A DNA stretch of 64,000 nucleotides from Macrocystis pyrifera (GCA_031763025.1 JASSKH010000045.1:310001-374000); one strand, 5' to 3'; positions 1 to 12,559 are shown, counted from the first letter of the stretch. Notes: a model not told the origin generated them from the sequence alone. Program-made: numbers and translations.

Positions 1-57
1 CCTTTACATGGCAGGTCGTGCAGCGACTGCTCCAGCACCAGAACGCAACTTCATTAC

Positions 58-160
58 TACGGGGGTCCATAGTAATTAGGACCTATGGCATACATAAAAA
101 CCTATATATTTCCCTATTTTACAAAGCAATATTTGGTCCTATTTACTATGGTCCCCCGTA
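58..160. mobile_element. MITE-like palindromic element, copy 1 of 3
   Basis: A 103 bp element whose ends are inverted repeats starting TACGGGGG(T/A)CCATAGTAA and reading inward to TAGGACC. Near-identical copies lie at 58553-58662 and 62628-62743. No coding capacity. The shape is that of a miniature inverted-repeat transposable element; the superfamily is not clear. Confidence 0.75.
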
Positions 161-267
161 ATAGCAGAACCGATCACTAGGATCAAGAGGAGGGCGCGGA
201 AAAAAGTTCTTAAATTGCTCCTCATTACGGCATAGTTGGAAAAACTTGCCCGGGCGGTCAGGGCTAG

Positions 268-322
268 GATTGGGGTCGGGGTCGGGGTTGGGGTTAGGGT
301 TGCGGATAGAGTTAGGGTTGGA
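268..322 (+). repeat. Interstitial telomere-like G-rich repeat
   Basis: Degenerate GGGGTC, GGGGTT and TTAGGG units in a row. Single TTAGGGTT/AACCCTAA snippets recur near 628, 745, 2571, 4632, 17858 and 51684. This is consistent with a TTAGGG-type telomere sequence seeded into internal DNA, but it is too short to mark a chromosome end. Confidence 0.5.
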
Positions 323-1080
323 AGGCAGGCTACGATAGGGGTATGTTTCGCACTACACCCCTATCAATATTTCGTGAGGCTCCTGACTTAATTATCTTGA
401 TTGTAGTATAGGAAAGCCTGACCTTGCAGCAAAATTGAGCAAATTGAGCAAATTGAGCAAATAACAAAATGCACCTCGATGAACTAGATGCGATATTAAC
501 ACAGTAGGTAAACAGTAGGTATACATAAAAAATACATGCAAAGCCTAAAGATATTCCAACGATACTCTGGATATACTGCCTGTGTCAAGGAGCCTATTCA
601 TAGCCGGTCACAAATACCTTGGACAAACCATGCTAACCCTAACCCATAGGACCATAGGAGGAGGGTTGAGTAAGTTTCATGTTCAAGTGTACTCCAACCG
701 TTTCACCGAAGCTGGGTTCAGCATACGTGGTAACCGGGTTCGCCACTGCTAGGGGTTAGGGTCAGCCATGGAGTGCAGGCTACCCTGGCGGTCGGTGGGG
801 GGGGGGGGATAACGTTAAGGCAAGGGCTAGGGTGCACAACAGTCAAAGGCATTGGAACCGCTATGTCAAAACTGGGCAATTTCTTGGCTCGGGCACAGCG
901 TCAGAGAACCGCAGCGATGACACGCTCGTACCTGCATTGTGGTGGCATCGACCCCTTTGTCGAAGATCCTCGCCCTTCGCAGAGGCTTGTTGGACAACGC
1001 ACCCGGCGAGCGGTTGTTGTATGACGACACGCTCACGTCGTCTGGACCGTCGCCCCCCGATGGCAACGCGTCCCCTACCT
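323..1080. other. Intergenic, no gene seen
   Basis: A mixed stretch with short low-complexity runs such as a repeated TTGAGCAAA near 435 and G10 at 798. I see no coding pattern or RNA gene. Confidence 0.5.
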
Positions 1081-1312
1081 GTCGGTCGGTAGGTAGGTAG
1101 GTAGGTTGGTTAGTTGGTTGGTCGGTCGGTTTGTTGGTCGGTCGGTTTGCTGATTGGTTGGTTGGTTGCTGTTCGGTTGGTTTCTTGGCTGGTTGGTTGG
1201 TCGGTCGGTCGGTCGCTTGGTTGGTTTGTTGGTTGGTTGGTAGGTTGGCCAGTCGGTCGGTTGGTCGGTGGGTTGGTCGGCCATTTGATTGGTTGGTTGA
1301 TTGGTCGACAGC
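1081..1312 (+). repeat. GGTT/GGTC tetranucleotide tract
   Basis: About 230 bp of interchanging GGTT, GGTC and GGTA units. It is open in several frames on both strands, giving Pro-Thr-Asn or Val-Gly-Trp repeats. Those reading frames are a by-product of the repeat and should not be taken as genes. Confidence 0.85.
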
Positions 1313-3265
1313 GGCGGCGGTGTCGTGTGAAACGGATGTCGGCAGCGTGCAGTGAGCGGAAGCCGCGATACACGAGGCGAGGGGAACTATTTCAAGCAGC
1401 GAAAAAAATGAGGTGTCGAGACAACTGTTGAGTGGGTGCCTTAGGTAAAGTTGTCTGTTACAGAGAATAAGGGTTGACGAGCAGCCCAAACAACACATGA
1501 AACGGAAAAAATCCACTGAAATTGAGCGGTTGAGCTTTTCCAAGCCCTGAAGGTCGCTCAGTCTACAAAAACGTTTTTGATCACCGTGTTGATGCTTTGC
1601 TTTCTTCGCTGCTCTTGCTCTTAAAGTCGTTGCTATGCCTATTATCTTCTGTGTTCATACAAGCATGTCACTATTTTTGTTAATCCTATTATTGTTGTTG
1701 TTTTCGCGAACGGTTCGGTTCGTCTCCATTCGGTTCCGTTCGCCCGTGTCTGTTGGGTGCAAAACTCCGACCTCTAAGGCGGGCCCACGCGTTTATACGA
1801 TATTGCGATCTGCACCCGCCGGAGACTGGATGCAAAAAAAAGTTTCTTACCGGTGTCAGCGGTCTGTCGTCCTCGCTCAGTCGCAAGGGAGGCTGGTTTT
1901 CGTCGTCCTTAGACTCCCGCAGCGCGTTGTCGGCGTTCACCTCGTCGTCGTAGCGCTCTCTACTGCCACGCCGGGCGCGAGATAATCGGTTGGACGAGAT
2001 TTTTCAGTGACGCGTCAGCGTGTCGGATCAGTCAGACGAGCAACTATTAATCTTCGTGCATGGGTTAGATTGATGAGTTGGCTTGCGCGTTAGCTTGATG
2101 AACTAAACGGATCCCATTTTTTCTTCATCTATTGGGCGGATGGTTTGTGTACGACACGCAGGCAGCATGATGATGCTGTTATTATTACTTCAGCAATTGG
2201 TTTTGTTCGTGCCGATCATCTTGTCGGTGTGTGTGCTTATGCCGGTCAGCTTGGGCCTCAATAAATGACGACTGCATACAGCATCGGCTACGCCAAGCAG
2301 TCTATCACACCAGTACACTAATATACTAACAGACTCCCACGGCATTATGGCATCATGGTAACTACAATAGTTGTTGGGGTAAGGGAGGTGTCCGAAGCGT
2401 GCCACGTACGAGCTGTATTTGCTGTATAAGCTGTACAAACAGCATGCTCGCACTCACGAAGAACTCCCAAGTAATTCGTATTTACCATAAAGAGCTTCGA
2501 GTGAGCACAGAAGGGGTTGCGATCGTTCTTCGGCGCTCTCTCACTTTCTCGGCAACAGCGGTAAAAGGGTGCTAACCCTAACCCTATTCATAAACTATTC
2601 ATAAACTATTCACAAAGTCGAATGTTACATTTGCGGAAGGCTCTCTCTCGACTAGATATTTCCGAAAACGCCTCCCAAGTTCGGCATTGACAACCTTCCC
2701 TTCCCGTTCTGTTAATAGAACAATGGAGCGTTGAAAAACTGATGGCAGCACCTCTGCGCCAACTCAACGTTCTCTACGGTGCTGAAAAACATAATCAAAC
2801 ACTTTCGCCCAGCCATACCATATACCTAATATTAGCACCATGTATAAGGTAGTGAGAGGCTCGATAATATCGCCAATTTCGTTGTTTTGGTCGCTTTTCA
2901 TGGGGTCCTATAAGAGAAAAAGGGTACATAAAGTGGTACGGCGTACTTTAACGCCTCCAACATACCATTAAACTCCATACATTCACGCGCATGACTCGGC
3001 AATGCTGGAGACGATAGTTGTTTAGCGATCTGGGGATACGTGAAGACAACAGACATGTTTCTTCCGCGGGGCAATTAATATGCCCCAGCAGTCAGGCAGG
3101 TGGTAAATAGGAACATAGTATTCAGAACAAAATACAGTGTGCAAACATAGCGAGATACCGCTGTATATTTTGGATCAATTGTGGGTTTTGATCGCTATGT
3201 AGGTCTATGTGTTATTGTGTATTACCATGTAATATTTTGTAATATGTTTTCCCCGTACCGAATAA
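1313..3265. other. Intergenic, no gene seen
   Basis: AT-balanced sequence with only short open frames and no recognisable domain, RNA gene or clear repeat family. Confidence 0.5.
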
Positions 3266-4190
3266 ATGAGGCCATTGAAGCTGTAATCCATATGCACACG
3301 GTTCTTAGTAGGATGCAGCCTACCCTTGATGTGACTAGCCCAACAACTCACGGCGCATCGCGCTCGGTGTAATGCCTGCCTCGTCGGTGAAAACCCGACG
3401 TGCTCCGTCCCAACATTGTAAGGATGAGAAGGTTCATGGTCATAGGACTACGGCCATGCATGAGTACATGAAAACACCTCCCCCTACGGTGACATGAGAA
3501 CACTCGCAACACACCTTCCCCTTCCTGTTAATCTTCGGAAGACACCCCCCACCGGCGGTGAGGCGTTGTCCACAGAAGGTCTCCTCTGATTCCGGCCACG
3601 TTCTTCCACCGTTGCTCTCCTGCCATGATTTCGAGCTTGATCCGACGATTTGGTGGCTGCCCCCTCCTTTGCTTGGGCCGACATTTCGTTAAAAATGTCG
3701 TTGTAGCTTTAAGAAATATGAGTGCATTAGCAGAGAGAGGGGGGGGAGGGGGGGGGGAGAGAAAGAGATAGAGAAGGAAACGGAGAGGGGGAAAGGGACA
3801 GGGGGAAAGAGAGAGGGAGAGGGGGGGGGGGGGGATAAAGAACAGAGAGGGGCGGGGAGAGGGATAGTAATAGAGAAGAAGAGAAAGAGCCAGGGGAAAT
3901 GCGAACGAGGAAGTACAAAGCGAGGAATTTAATAAAACAGTAGTAAAACATTGCCGGGGGGGGGGGGGGGTACTCACTATCATGCATGGCCGTAGTCGTA
4001 TGACCATAGACCCTCGCATCCCTACAATGCCAAGGCGGGGCACGTCGGGTTTCCACCGACCAGGCAGACCTTGCTTATACCAAGCGTGAAGCGCCGTGAG
4101 GTGTTGGGCGAGTCGCATGAAGGGCGAGCTGCATCTTACTAAGAACCGCTTTTGAGGCGGATTTTCTTGCATATGGATTACGGCGTCGAT
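3266..4190. repeat. Foldback repeat: two ~210 bp inverted arms
   Basis: The left arm (about 3285-3480) and right arm (about 3970-4180) are diverged inverted copies. They share blocks such as GTAATCCATATGCA, CCCGACGTGC and ACTACGGCCATGCATGA. The ~490 bp spacer holds a decayed segment and a purine/G-rich tract (3735-3970). A third arm copy, in the orientation of the right arm, lies at 63335-63605. No transposase is visible, so it may be a foldback-type element or a head-to-head pair of solo repeats. Confidence 0.7.
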
Positions 4191-5240
4191 GAATACGTTT
4201 AATCTCCGGTATGGCCAGTTCCAGAGACAGCAATGCGTTTACTATGTAACTGCCTCGTGGGTGCCTGACCATATACACACTACGTGATACGATAATCCCC
4301 CTTGTGCGGAGGGAAGGTTCTCCCCGCACAAAAATGATCACACTCCACCACTAGCCGTGGTGATTGACAAAAGAAAAAAAGGTACCCTGGTTGTCTAGCT
4401 CACGTAGAAAATCGTGTTTTACAGCGTCGTTGCCAATCGACGCCAACCCAACCTATATACCAGGTATATAATATAGGAGGAGGGGGGGGTACTACTGCCA
4501 TGCATGACCGTAGTCATCGACGGTGGAGGTAGTGCTCGTCGTGTTGAAGGATTGGTTGTTCGCGTTTCGTGGAAGGTATGCCCCGCCTCAAAACGCGCGG
4601 AGTGCCTTTGCTAGAGTTACCGTCTAAAAATGCTAGGGGTAGGGTTAGGGTTTGTCTTCTCTTCACCAACGCCCCCATTTCAAGTTAAGGCTAAAACTGG
4701 TACCTGTTACAGCAGTATAAACTGTGCAATAAGACCAAAATAGGCCGCGCCCGAAAATATCGGTCTCCCATTGATACTCATATTTGCGTAGTAGAACCAT
4801 GCACACCCCGGAGATCATCTACTCATAGATCCTAACCTGCCTTTGTGATAAGTTGTGTAGGGTATGTATAGAACGACTTCGACCCACGACATACGTGGTA
4901 GACCATCCAGATTGTACAGCTCCCATTCGGTAATATGAGCTGGATCATACAGATCATACAGATCCGGAATACGTCTGCCCTGAAGGATCTAGATCGTCGA
5001 GTGGGAATCGATGATCATCTACCCGAGATGTATAAGTATGTCATTGCGCAGGGGATGGTTATATGCCCATGTGAGGCACAGCATATGCTTTCAATTGAGA
5101 CAGCAACAAATCTTAGCGTTTGCTGGTATCTTCGGTGGTGTAAGCACCTTTTCACCATTTACAGAAACCTCAAATTTTTATCGATGATAGGCCACGAAGA
5201 ATAAGAAACAGGGTACGTGCGTACCTCTCGCTAGGAACTC
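4191..5240. other. Intergenic with a GATC-rich dispersed repeat
   Basis: About 4895-5000 carries a repeat with CAGATCATAC and CTGCCCTGAA blocks that recurs at 28750-28870. Related GATC-rich sequence lies at 6100-6480, 47745-47890, 59570-59730 and the right edge of the window. No gene is seen. Confidence 0.5.
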
Positions 5241-5262
5241 GCGATTGGACAATCTGTTTTTT

Positions 5263-5660
5263 TGTAACAGCCGTCAATTGAGTGCACTGATGGTACGCCG
5301 TAAAACTAAATGTTTTGAGGCAGGAGATTTAGATTATCGACCGAACGGTCTCCGGCTACAGATGCTCCATAATTTATCCGGCTTCATCACCACCCCTCTG
5401 GAAATGGAGGCATGTCCTATACTTTAGGTGGCCGTGTAAACTAGCAACTCAAACGTAAGGCATGCCCTATCCTCTGCAATATAGACTGCCGTGTTTACTG
5501 AGGAACTCGTTTTGCTCGAAATAATACACCATCGCCCCGCTCCAAAATAAGGCATGCCCCATATTTTTTGGGTGGGCCGTGTAAATTGCGCAACTCGCTT
5601 TTACGGCTTCACCCCGCTCCAAAGTAAGGTCTCTCCCTATATTGTGGCAGCCGTTGTAAA
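5263..5660. repeat. Degenerate tandem repeat with GGCATGCC core
   Basis: Three to four diverged units of roughly 75-110 bp. Each contains a GGCATGCCCTAT-like core, a GCCGTGTAAA block and a CAACTCGC block, with CCCGCTCCAAA linkers. Related single copies occur inside IF-3 introns (39590-39820 and 42455-42640), so this is a dispersed family that is locally tandem here. Confidence 0.6.
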
Positions 5661-6063
5661 ATAGCAACTCGCCTCGAACTGTCTCTCTACGAACACACCC
5701 CCACCTCATGCCAACGGCCCTCTTCTGGTGCATCTCGTCCTGAAGTGTGTGAAATTCGTTTCTCCGACGATCATCCCTTGGCGTGGAGTCGGAACCGTCA
5801 TCGTACACACGGAGTTGCGTTTGCCCTCCGACTGCGGCGAGACCCGCTTTTATCGGCGCCCTTCCCCCAGCGACCGGGCCGTCGAGCCTCAATTCCCCTG
5901 GCGCTCCGGTTGGGGTATGTTCGGGCAAGCTTTCGCCATCGGGGACGAGGGCACCGGTGCATGGGTTGCGCACCTCGCTTGCTGGCAGGGGTGGGGCGGA
6001 GTTGGCCCGTGGGACCTCTTTTCCGATTGGTTGGTTGACCGAGCTGCGGTGATTAACGATTAG
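5661..6063 (-). CDS. Hypothetical open frame, unrecognised
   Basis: An open frame on the - strand, continuing into the repeat at 5660. Its first ~130 residues are Pro/Gly/Arg-rich and charged, including the stretch DEMHQKRAVGMRW, and read more like protein than the surroundings. I recognise no domain. There is no convincing splice structure and the frame fades into repeat DNA. It could be a fragment of a transposon or a lone exon, or it may be chance. Confidence 0.2.
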
Positions 6064-6099
6064 GAAGAACGGATAGAAGGGGAGACGAAAGAGGTTACA

Positions 6100-6480
6100 C
6101 AGACTGGTTAGACAGGTCAGACCAGATCAGATCAGATCAGATCACATGCCCATATAATGATGTACTGTAGATCTTCCAGGGCCGGGTTATCCGTGATCTG
6201 TGGATATGCAGGGAAGGCCTATCCGCGATCTTTGCATGTTCAGGGCGGGCTCACCCGTGACCTATGCATGGTACCAGGTATGATAGGTGATCTGCGTGAT
6301 CTCGACTAGGTCTTCCTTGTGATCTGTACTGCACAGGTATGGCACGGCTACTACATTGCGGACAACTTTGCCAGGAAGGATCTGTACGTATGGTCCGACT
6401 CTTGCTCGGCATCTCATAATGCCAAATACATCTACTGATCTAGACGATCTACTGATCTAGATGATCTACTGTTGTAGATA
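6100..6480. repeat. GATC-rich repeat block
   Basis: Begins with AGATC units (6118-6144), continues with spaced 'tccgtgatctgtg'-like units, and ends with two copies of GATCTACTGATCTAGA near 6425-6470. It appears to belong to the GATC-rich dispersed family seen at 4895, 28750, 47745 and 59570. Confidence 0.55.
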
Positions 6481-8160
6481 ATGATGTGCCAGATGTATGG
6501 AAGGGATGGAAGGAGGATACATGGAAGGGATGGTAGGGATAGAAGGAGTGGGAGAGAGGAATGAACGGATGGGTGTCGAAGGGGTGACGAATCACTCGCG
6601 AGCTGTTTTCGCGATGGAAACTCCTGCGGGTGCCTCATTTCGTGCCACTCAAGTCTTCGACACGAAAACGTTAGTTACCGCCGTTCAAGTACCTGCTATA
6701 TACAGCAGTTAGGCATCACCTCGTACCGGCGCGCGACTGGGTGTCAGGTATACTCAACAAGAAGCTGCCCGTGCACGAGATTTTCATACTCTGGCATATT
6801 ACGAAGTACGGTATCCTCGTTACTTGCCAAACCCAGTGATTTCAATACCACGAGTACAAGGTATATTCGCGAGTCGACAAGGGAAGAAAATGCGACGACG
6901 TACACGTACCCTTCTCGCGATAAAAATAAAGCACGTGCCGTAGTGGAGAGGGGGGAGGAGATCCTGTCATACTTTGCGACCCCGGGTCTGAGTTGCGACT
7001 ATTAACATGGATGAATATCGTAAGAAGAAAGAGGAACGAAGACAATAAATAAGAAAATGTATACAATCGCCATATATAGCAGGTACCGGTGTTCGGTACG
7101 TAAGCTCTCCGTACAAAAGGGCTACTGCTGTACCCTGATACGTATCGTATCCTGCGCAACCCGAGATCACCTCTGTGGCACATTATTCTCGTAGTTCGTA
7201 CGCATCCTCTCACGATTGGGTCTACTGTACGGTAGTAATGTAGGAATTTGAGGAATGCTGTCACGAGGCGGTCAGCACGATAGCACGAATGGCTGCACTG
7301 CATCTCCTCGATGGCAATCTGGATATAGCTATTATACCAGTACCTACGCACGACACCAGCAAAAGGGCCAGCTGTTGGGATTATCACATTTTGGTCAACA
7401 TCAGGACATTGGCCGAGCGATTGAACTCACAGCAGCATGTGTGTCACGCTGGGTATCGCGGGTGTATCGTGCTTGCTGTGTTGATACGCTCGTACGCTGT
7501 ATTGGCTTGGCGGCGTCGGCGGCGTATTTTTTTCATGTATATACCATGCATTGGCGTAGGGCCGACTACTACTACTGCTGCTGTAAATACTGCAAGATTG
7601 AGCATCCGTTGGTTTTTTTACCCAGCTCTGCCACACATCAAGGAGGCGACCAAAAAAATCGTACCCTGTATACGTACTCATACATATATATATATATATA
7701 TATATTATATACATATGTGTGTGTCGAAGAGAGAGAGCCGCGGGTAGAAGTGGGAGCGCGAGTCTGTTTCCACGAAATCGTTCGATGTTTTATGTCGATT
7801 TCAGCCAATCGTACATTTTGTACGTTCTTTATTCGAGTGCTCAGCACATTGGTCTACTCCAACTGTGCAATACACGCCGACATTGGTTTGTCTTCCTCTC
7901 AAGTAGAATGCCATGGAAAACATCATTCCGGTGCACGAGGCTGGAGCTCGCGCGTTGTCCGCAGGAACTGGGTACCTACCAGGCAATTACACCACGTAGT
8001 GCCTGGTACCAGGTACCAGGTACGGAATATCACACCAAGAGCTTTCTCTCAAACGATGCATTGGGGCTACGAACATATGCCTGAACCAGGTATTCTGCCC
8101 CAAGCACAGCACAATCCCCCATAGACAGTTTGGTTTTAGGTTCGCTTACCTTGGGCTGAA
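6481..8160. other. Intergenic; TA microsatellite
   Basis: Contains a (TA)n tract at about 7683-7706 and several TACCAGGTA motifs (8002-8024 is three overlapping copies). The long + strand open frame here (7255-8124) has no protein-like composition and runs through the TA tract, so I do not call it a gene. Confidence 0.5.
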
Positions 8161-8167
8161 CTCGTTT

Positions 8168-8960
8168 CTATCGGGGCTGGTTCGAAGCGTAAACGTGTTC
8201 AGCGTAGCCCGTCGCCGCGTGCTGGCAGCCGCCCCCATCACAAATCACTAAATCAAAGACGTTTCGTCGATAAAAATTGTCCGGTCCGACGGCGTCCAAC
8301 TCAAGTATCGTTTGATTGGGCTGCACAACGCCAGTTTGAAGCCTCGCCGCCATACATCGCGGTTCCAAGGCTAGGTATTGGTTGCGACCCTGTGACAGTA
8401 GCTCCGCTCGGCTTTCGCTGACATGCAAGCAGAGAAGAGTATCCACGCACCCGGCAGCTCTGGAAGAAGAAGACGAGAAGCTCGATTTTTCGTTTTTCGA
8501 ATTGTCGGTTTCAACCCTAGGTTTTCACCCCCTTCGGATGCGTTTCTCAAGCGGGGGGATATCGTATTTGTGGGCATCGGATGTTCGATCCTGGCACGTG
8601 GTTACACCTTCCGTGCTCATAGAGGCCAGGCTTGGCGACATTCGGCATGACGACATATCCATATGGTCTGGACGCTTTGGTAAAACGCGAGGTATGCTGC
8701 AAGTGGCCTGCTAGTAGCTCTCCGCAGCGTCTTGTAAAGGGTTTTCTTGGTGACGATCTTGGGAATACCAGGGAGCTCGTTTTCGTATGTACGTCCAGGC
8801 GATGGGTCGCCGGTCGCTCTTGCCTTGCCATGTGGGGTGAGGCCAGTCTTTCTCGCCGGTGCCGATGTCATCTTCGATGTTTAAACCCTGGCGATCCTCC
8901 AAAAAATATAAGAGGTAGGTCGCGCTTGGGGCATTCAACCTAATTCTGGCTCGATTTTTT
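8168..8960 (-). pseudogene. Possible decayed coding remnant, unrecognised
   Basis: On the - strand, protein-like composition runs for about 790 bp but moves between frames. Segments include GVVQPNQTILELDAVGP near 8300 and KIVTKKTLYKTLRRATSRPL near 8730. The frame changes and lack of splice signals suggest a broken gene or transposon ORF. I recognise no family, and chance is a real alternative. Confidence 0.2.
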
Positions 8961-9229
8961 GTCCCAAGCAGTTGGTAGCAAACAGGGCAGCTGAAAGATA
9001 TCCACGTGTCCGAGTACGAGTATAATATTGTACGTACAGCAGCAGCACTACAGCACGTACCCTACACCCAGCACACCGGCAACAGACACAACAATTGTCT
9101 ATTGCCAGCGAGTAGAGGAGGGAAAAACTTATCGATCAAATATACGCACCTCAGTGGCAATCTGTGATTACTTGAGCAAGCTAACATAAATACACGACTC
9201 GATCTTTTACTACGAACAGGACCAGCAGG

Positions 9230-10510
9230 TCAATGCCAAGTGGTCCAGGAAAAAGACAATGCCGAGTTTCAGTTCTCAGTTTTTGTGTCTGCCTCACTCG
9301 CACTATAGAGAGCAACTTTCATGGCGTTTTTTTCGCGACGTTGTTTCTGTCGTTGTCAGCGATCTCTGAAGAACTCAAACCATCTACGTGGTATTATGGG
9401 CCAGGAAATCATCGATACTTGTGATCTCAGTTCCTGGAGGGGGCAGAAATCAGCTCAGTTCTGTGAGGTTTCTCACATTTCTCAGAACTGAGATTACTGT
9501 TGTAACATCGCGTCGTACGTTAATTCGTATATAGTTTGGGATCAATGAGGCCTCCTGCTGCGACCAGCCGGAGACTCTCACCCAGGGTTACTACTCCCGC
9601 GTTGGTTGTCTGGCAATCAACGCGGCACCTCGTCGCAGAGAGTAGGTACCCTGGTAAAATAAACACTAACAAAACTGATGTCGTTGTCGACGGTACATCT
9701 CGCTACCAACGATGGGCGGGCGGGATGGTCTGTTTTTTCCTAGCCTATTTCTACTTTGTCGTGCTGTTGTAGAGCTGCGATATCGCTCACGGAGTGATAC
9801 TCAGTCACTGTCTCCCCATACAACAAGGAGGCTTTCCCGAAAAGGGATCCACCCTGCTGGCGTGCCCTCTTTTCTGGTCCAGATTACTTGGATTTTCGGC
9901 ACTACAAGTCAGTGCTGCCTCCTTTATCTGCCCAGCTGCCAAGTACCCAATACCCACGCCGAAGTATCACGCCTATCCACGGCGAGCTGTACCTACTGCC
10001 AACGGCGCTTGTGCAGGAGAGATGGCCTCTCCCTCGCATGAAGGCGATGCAGCAGCAGGAGCACACAACAGCAAAAACAGGCATGCCGAGTTTCCGTCCC
10101 CAGTTTTTGTATCTACGACCTCACTCGCGTTTTCTGTTATACGGTAGACCATCTTTCTTCATGGCAGAATTCTGCGACATTATTTCTGTCTTTGTTCAGC
10201 GATCTCTGAAGCCCAAAAATCAAAATCGTTTACTATGGGCCAGTATTTCTGTCTTTTTCAGCGATCTCTGAAGCCCAAAAATCAAAATCGTTTACTATGG
10301 GCCAGGAAATCATCGTTACTTCTGAGAGGGTTCGCACATTTCTCAGAACTGAGACTACTTGGATTTTGTGTACTATAGTGTTGCCTCCCTTTTTCTGCCC
10401 AGCTGCTAAGTACCCAATACCCACGCCGAAGTATCACACCTATCTACGGCGAGCTGTACCTACTGCCAACGGCGCTTGTGCAGGAGAGATGGCCGCTCCC
10501 TGACATGAAC
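9230..10510. repeat. Locally duplicated block
   Basis: Three nested duplications are visible. About 120 bp at 9928-10045 is repeated nearly identically at 10388-10510 (shared ACCCAATACCCACGCCGAAG). A ~62 bp unit is tandem at 10198-10320 (shared CCCAAAAATCAAAATCG). A diverged copy of the whole left part lies at 9240-9430 (shared GGGCCAGGAAATCATCG). No gene is seen. Confidence 0.8.
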
Positions 10511-10612
10511 GCGATAGCAGCAGCAGCAGTAGTAGCGGGCATCGCTGCTGCTGCGGTTGGTTGCTGATACTGCTGCTGCTGTGCAGCCGCAGCCGCAAAC
10601 ACCAGCAGCAGC

Positions 10613-10649
<37 letters not shown>

Positions 10650-10655
10650 CGCAGC
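10505..10655 (+). repeat. CAG/CTG trinucleotide tract
   Basis: Interrupted CTG then CAG runs. The longest pure stretch is about twelve CAG units near 10615-10650. The two orientations face each other, so the region could form a long hairpin. Confidence 0.9.
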
Positions 10656-11188
10656 AGACAACAACTTGCAGTATCCGCCCAATTTACTTCTTGTACGACG
10701 CGTTCTGTACGCGCATTATTGCACGATAAAATAGTTAATCATGAGTACGGGCAGTAATCGCAGTAAATAACCTGAGATGCTGCGAGTATGAGCAGTATCG
10801 AACACCTGATACCTGATATCGATCGGCAATACAGAACAACCGCAAAGTACTGCTGACATGGGCAGTATGCATAGTGTCAATCCCGAAACCCCGACATGCT
10901 CAGGTTGGATACGCATGAACCGAACGCAGCAAGCAGTATCCACAGCAGCACAAAACCCCTACGTACTGCGAATACTCGCAGTGGGAGCAAGCAGTCTCGA
11001 ACCCTCGATTACCTCCAGTCGCCGCAATAACTTGACGCGTCTTTCACCAGAAAATAGTAAGGCGAACATCTTATCTAATTCCTGGTACAAAGAATCAAAA
11101 ATTTTAAACGGGACCGTATCTCCCATTTCTTTCGTAGTAGATACCGGTACCTGGCATCTGGATATGTTTTTTTTTTCAGAGTGAAAAT

Positions 11189-11251
11189 TGTCTGCTGTGA
11201 GTACGGCCGAGTGAGTGGTTGAAACTCAACTTTGGAAGCTGCGTGATGCGT
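11189..11251 (+). repeat. Dispersed 'GCTGTGAGT...CTGCGT' repeat, diverged copy
   Basis: A diverged copy of the family at 32029-32120 and 35603-35690. It shares CTGTGAGT, AACTCAACTTTG and GCTGCGTGATGCG. It follows a T10 run, as the other + strand copies do. Confidence 0.55.
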
Positions 11252-11330
11252 CAGACAAGCTCATCGGGCGCGCTTGTTATGGATATTAGGTTTTGCTTTG
11301 TACATATTTGAAGTCGAACGCCTCTGAACT

Positions 11331-11331
11331 T

Positions 11332-11364
<33 letters not shown>
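11331..11364 (+). repeat. CAG trinucleotide run
   Basis: About eleven uninterrupted AGC/CAG units in non-genic DNA. Confidence 0.95.
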
Positions 11365-11366
<2 letters not shown>

Positions 11367-12110
11367 ACAGTCCGGGGATGTACAACCAACGAACGTGTAT
11401 GATATCCTCTCATGCATTTGGTCGTTTTCTTTATCGAACTCACAACACTCAGCCGAATTGATACTATCCAACAACCTTCACATTCAATTCGACCGGCGAA
11501 AGCGAATGACGTGTCGAATTACACCTTGAAACACTGTAACACCGGGATATCCAACGATCTGGTACCAAGATCGGCGCGATACCCCGAGAAGGCGCGCGTA
11601 GTCGACCCACGAAGAGAGAGGGCGGGGCAAGGGGCAAGGGAAGGCAATCACCCAGTAAGGCAAGACTGAGGGGGTCGAACAGGAACAGGCCGATGGCGAC
11701 CCGCAAAGCAAGGGAGTCGAGAGAAAGCGATAGCATCAGCAAGGCCGAGAGATCGAACCTCGGCGAGAAAAAAGCTAAGACCGAGTCTGTCACAATAAGC
11801 TCTTCGCGGAGCTACAACCGCGAAACAAATCTACAGGACCGAATAAAATAGAACCTCCGTGTTTCCTCGCCCCAGCGAAGATCCTTCGAATTCGGGGTGG
11901 CTGCGCTCGTCGGTGGCGCGAGACTCCGAGATGCGCGCACGGGAAAACAACCGTCGGAGCCCGGCGAGCGCGACCCTCAAGAAAAGCGGTCGAAAAAGCA
12001 ATCGCGAAGCCAGGAAACTGAAGGCGTCTGGAATCCATCCTAAATTTCAACACGAAATGCTCGGAATCGGAAGCGAATGCTTCGCTCTCAGGCGTCGCGA
12101 AGGATTGTAC
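11365..12110. other. Intergenic, no gene seen
   Basis: GC-rich, with open frames on both strands (11464-11793 -, 11859-12137 +) that show no recognisable protein features. Confidence 0.45.
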
Positions 12111-12119
12111 ATATACCTA

Positions 12120-12460
12120 TATTGCCAGCGACAATAGGCAAGCGGAAAATCTATCGATATATATTGCCAGGCCCAGCGACAATAGACTAGGGGAAAACGT
12201 ATCGATAGGTAAGAGCCAGCGACAAAAGACCAGGGGGAAAACTATCGATAGATATTGGCAGTGATAACAGACGCGGGGGGAAATCTATCGATATACCTTG
12301 TAGTTTGACAACGATAAGAGGTTGTGCAGCGTGTCGGGGTGTCCATCGCTGACCATTGCCATCGCAATGGATTGAGAAGTATGCCCATCGATGGCCATTG
12401 TCAGATACAACAGAGTGGGGACGGTAACAATCGATAGACATTGCCGACAGCAATATAGAT
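12120..12460. repeat. Minisatellite with ATCGAT core
   Basis: About six irregular units of ~55 bp, each with CAGCGACAATAGAC-like and CTATCGATA-like blocks. The same family recurs at 15050-15520, and a single unit lies near 9095-9140. Confidence 0.75.
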
Positions 12461-12559
12461 ACGCGTCCGTTGCACTATTGCACTATAGTACAGTACATTA
12501 TATCCCTATTTTTGCTGCAGCGGCCATTTGTCCAGGATCGAAAAGCTCGTATATATAAC

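Noticed and set aside
866-1543. Long - strand frame with Pro-Thr-Asn-Gln repeats, resembling a Thr-rich surface protein
   Set aside because: It is the translation of a GGTT/GGTC tetranucleotide tract that is open in several frames on both strands. There is no protein-like sequence outside the repeat.
7255-8124. 289-codon + strand frame
   Set aside because: It runs through a TA microsatellite, is rich in Tyr/Ile/Cys from AT repeats, and shows no domain or splice logic.
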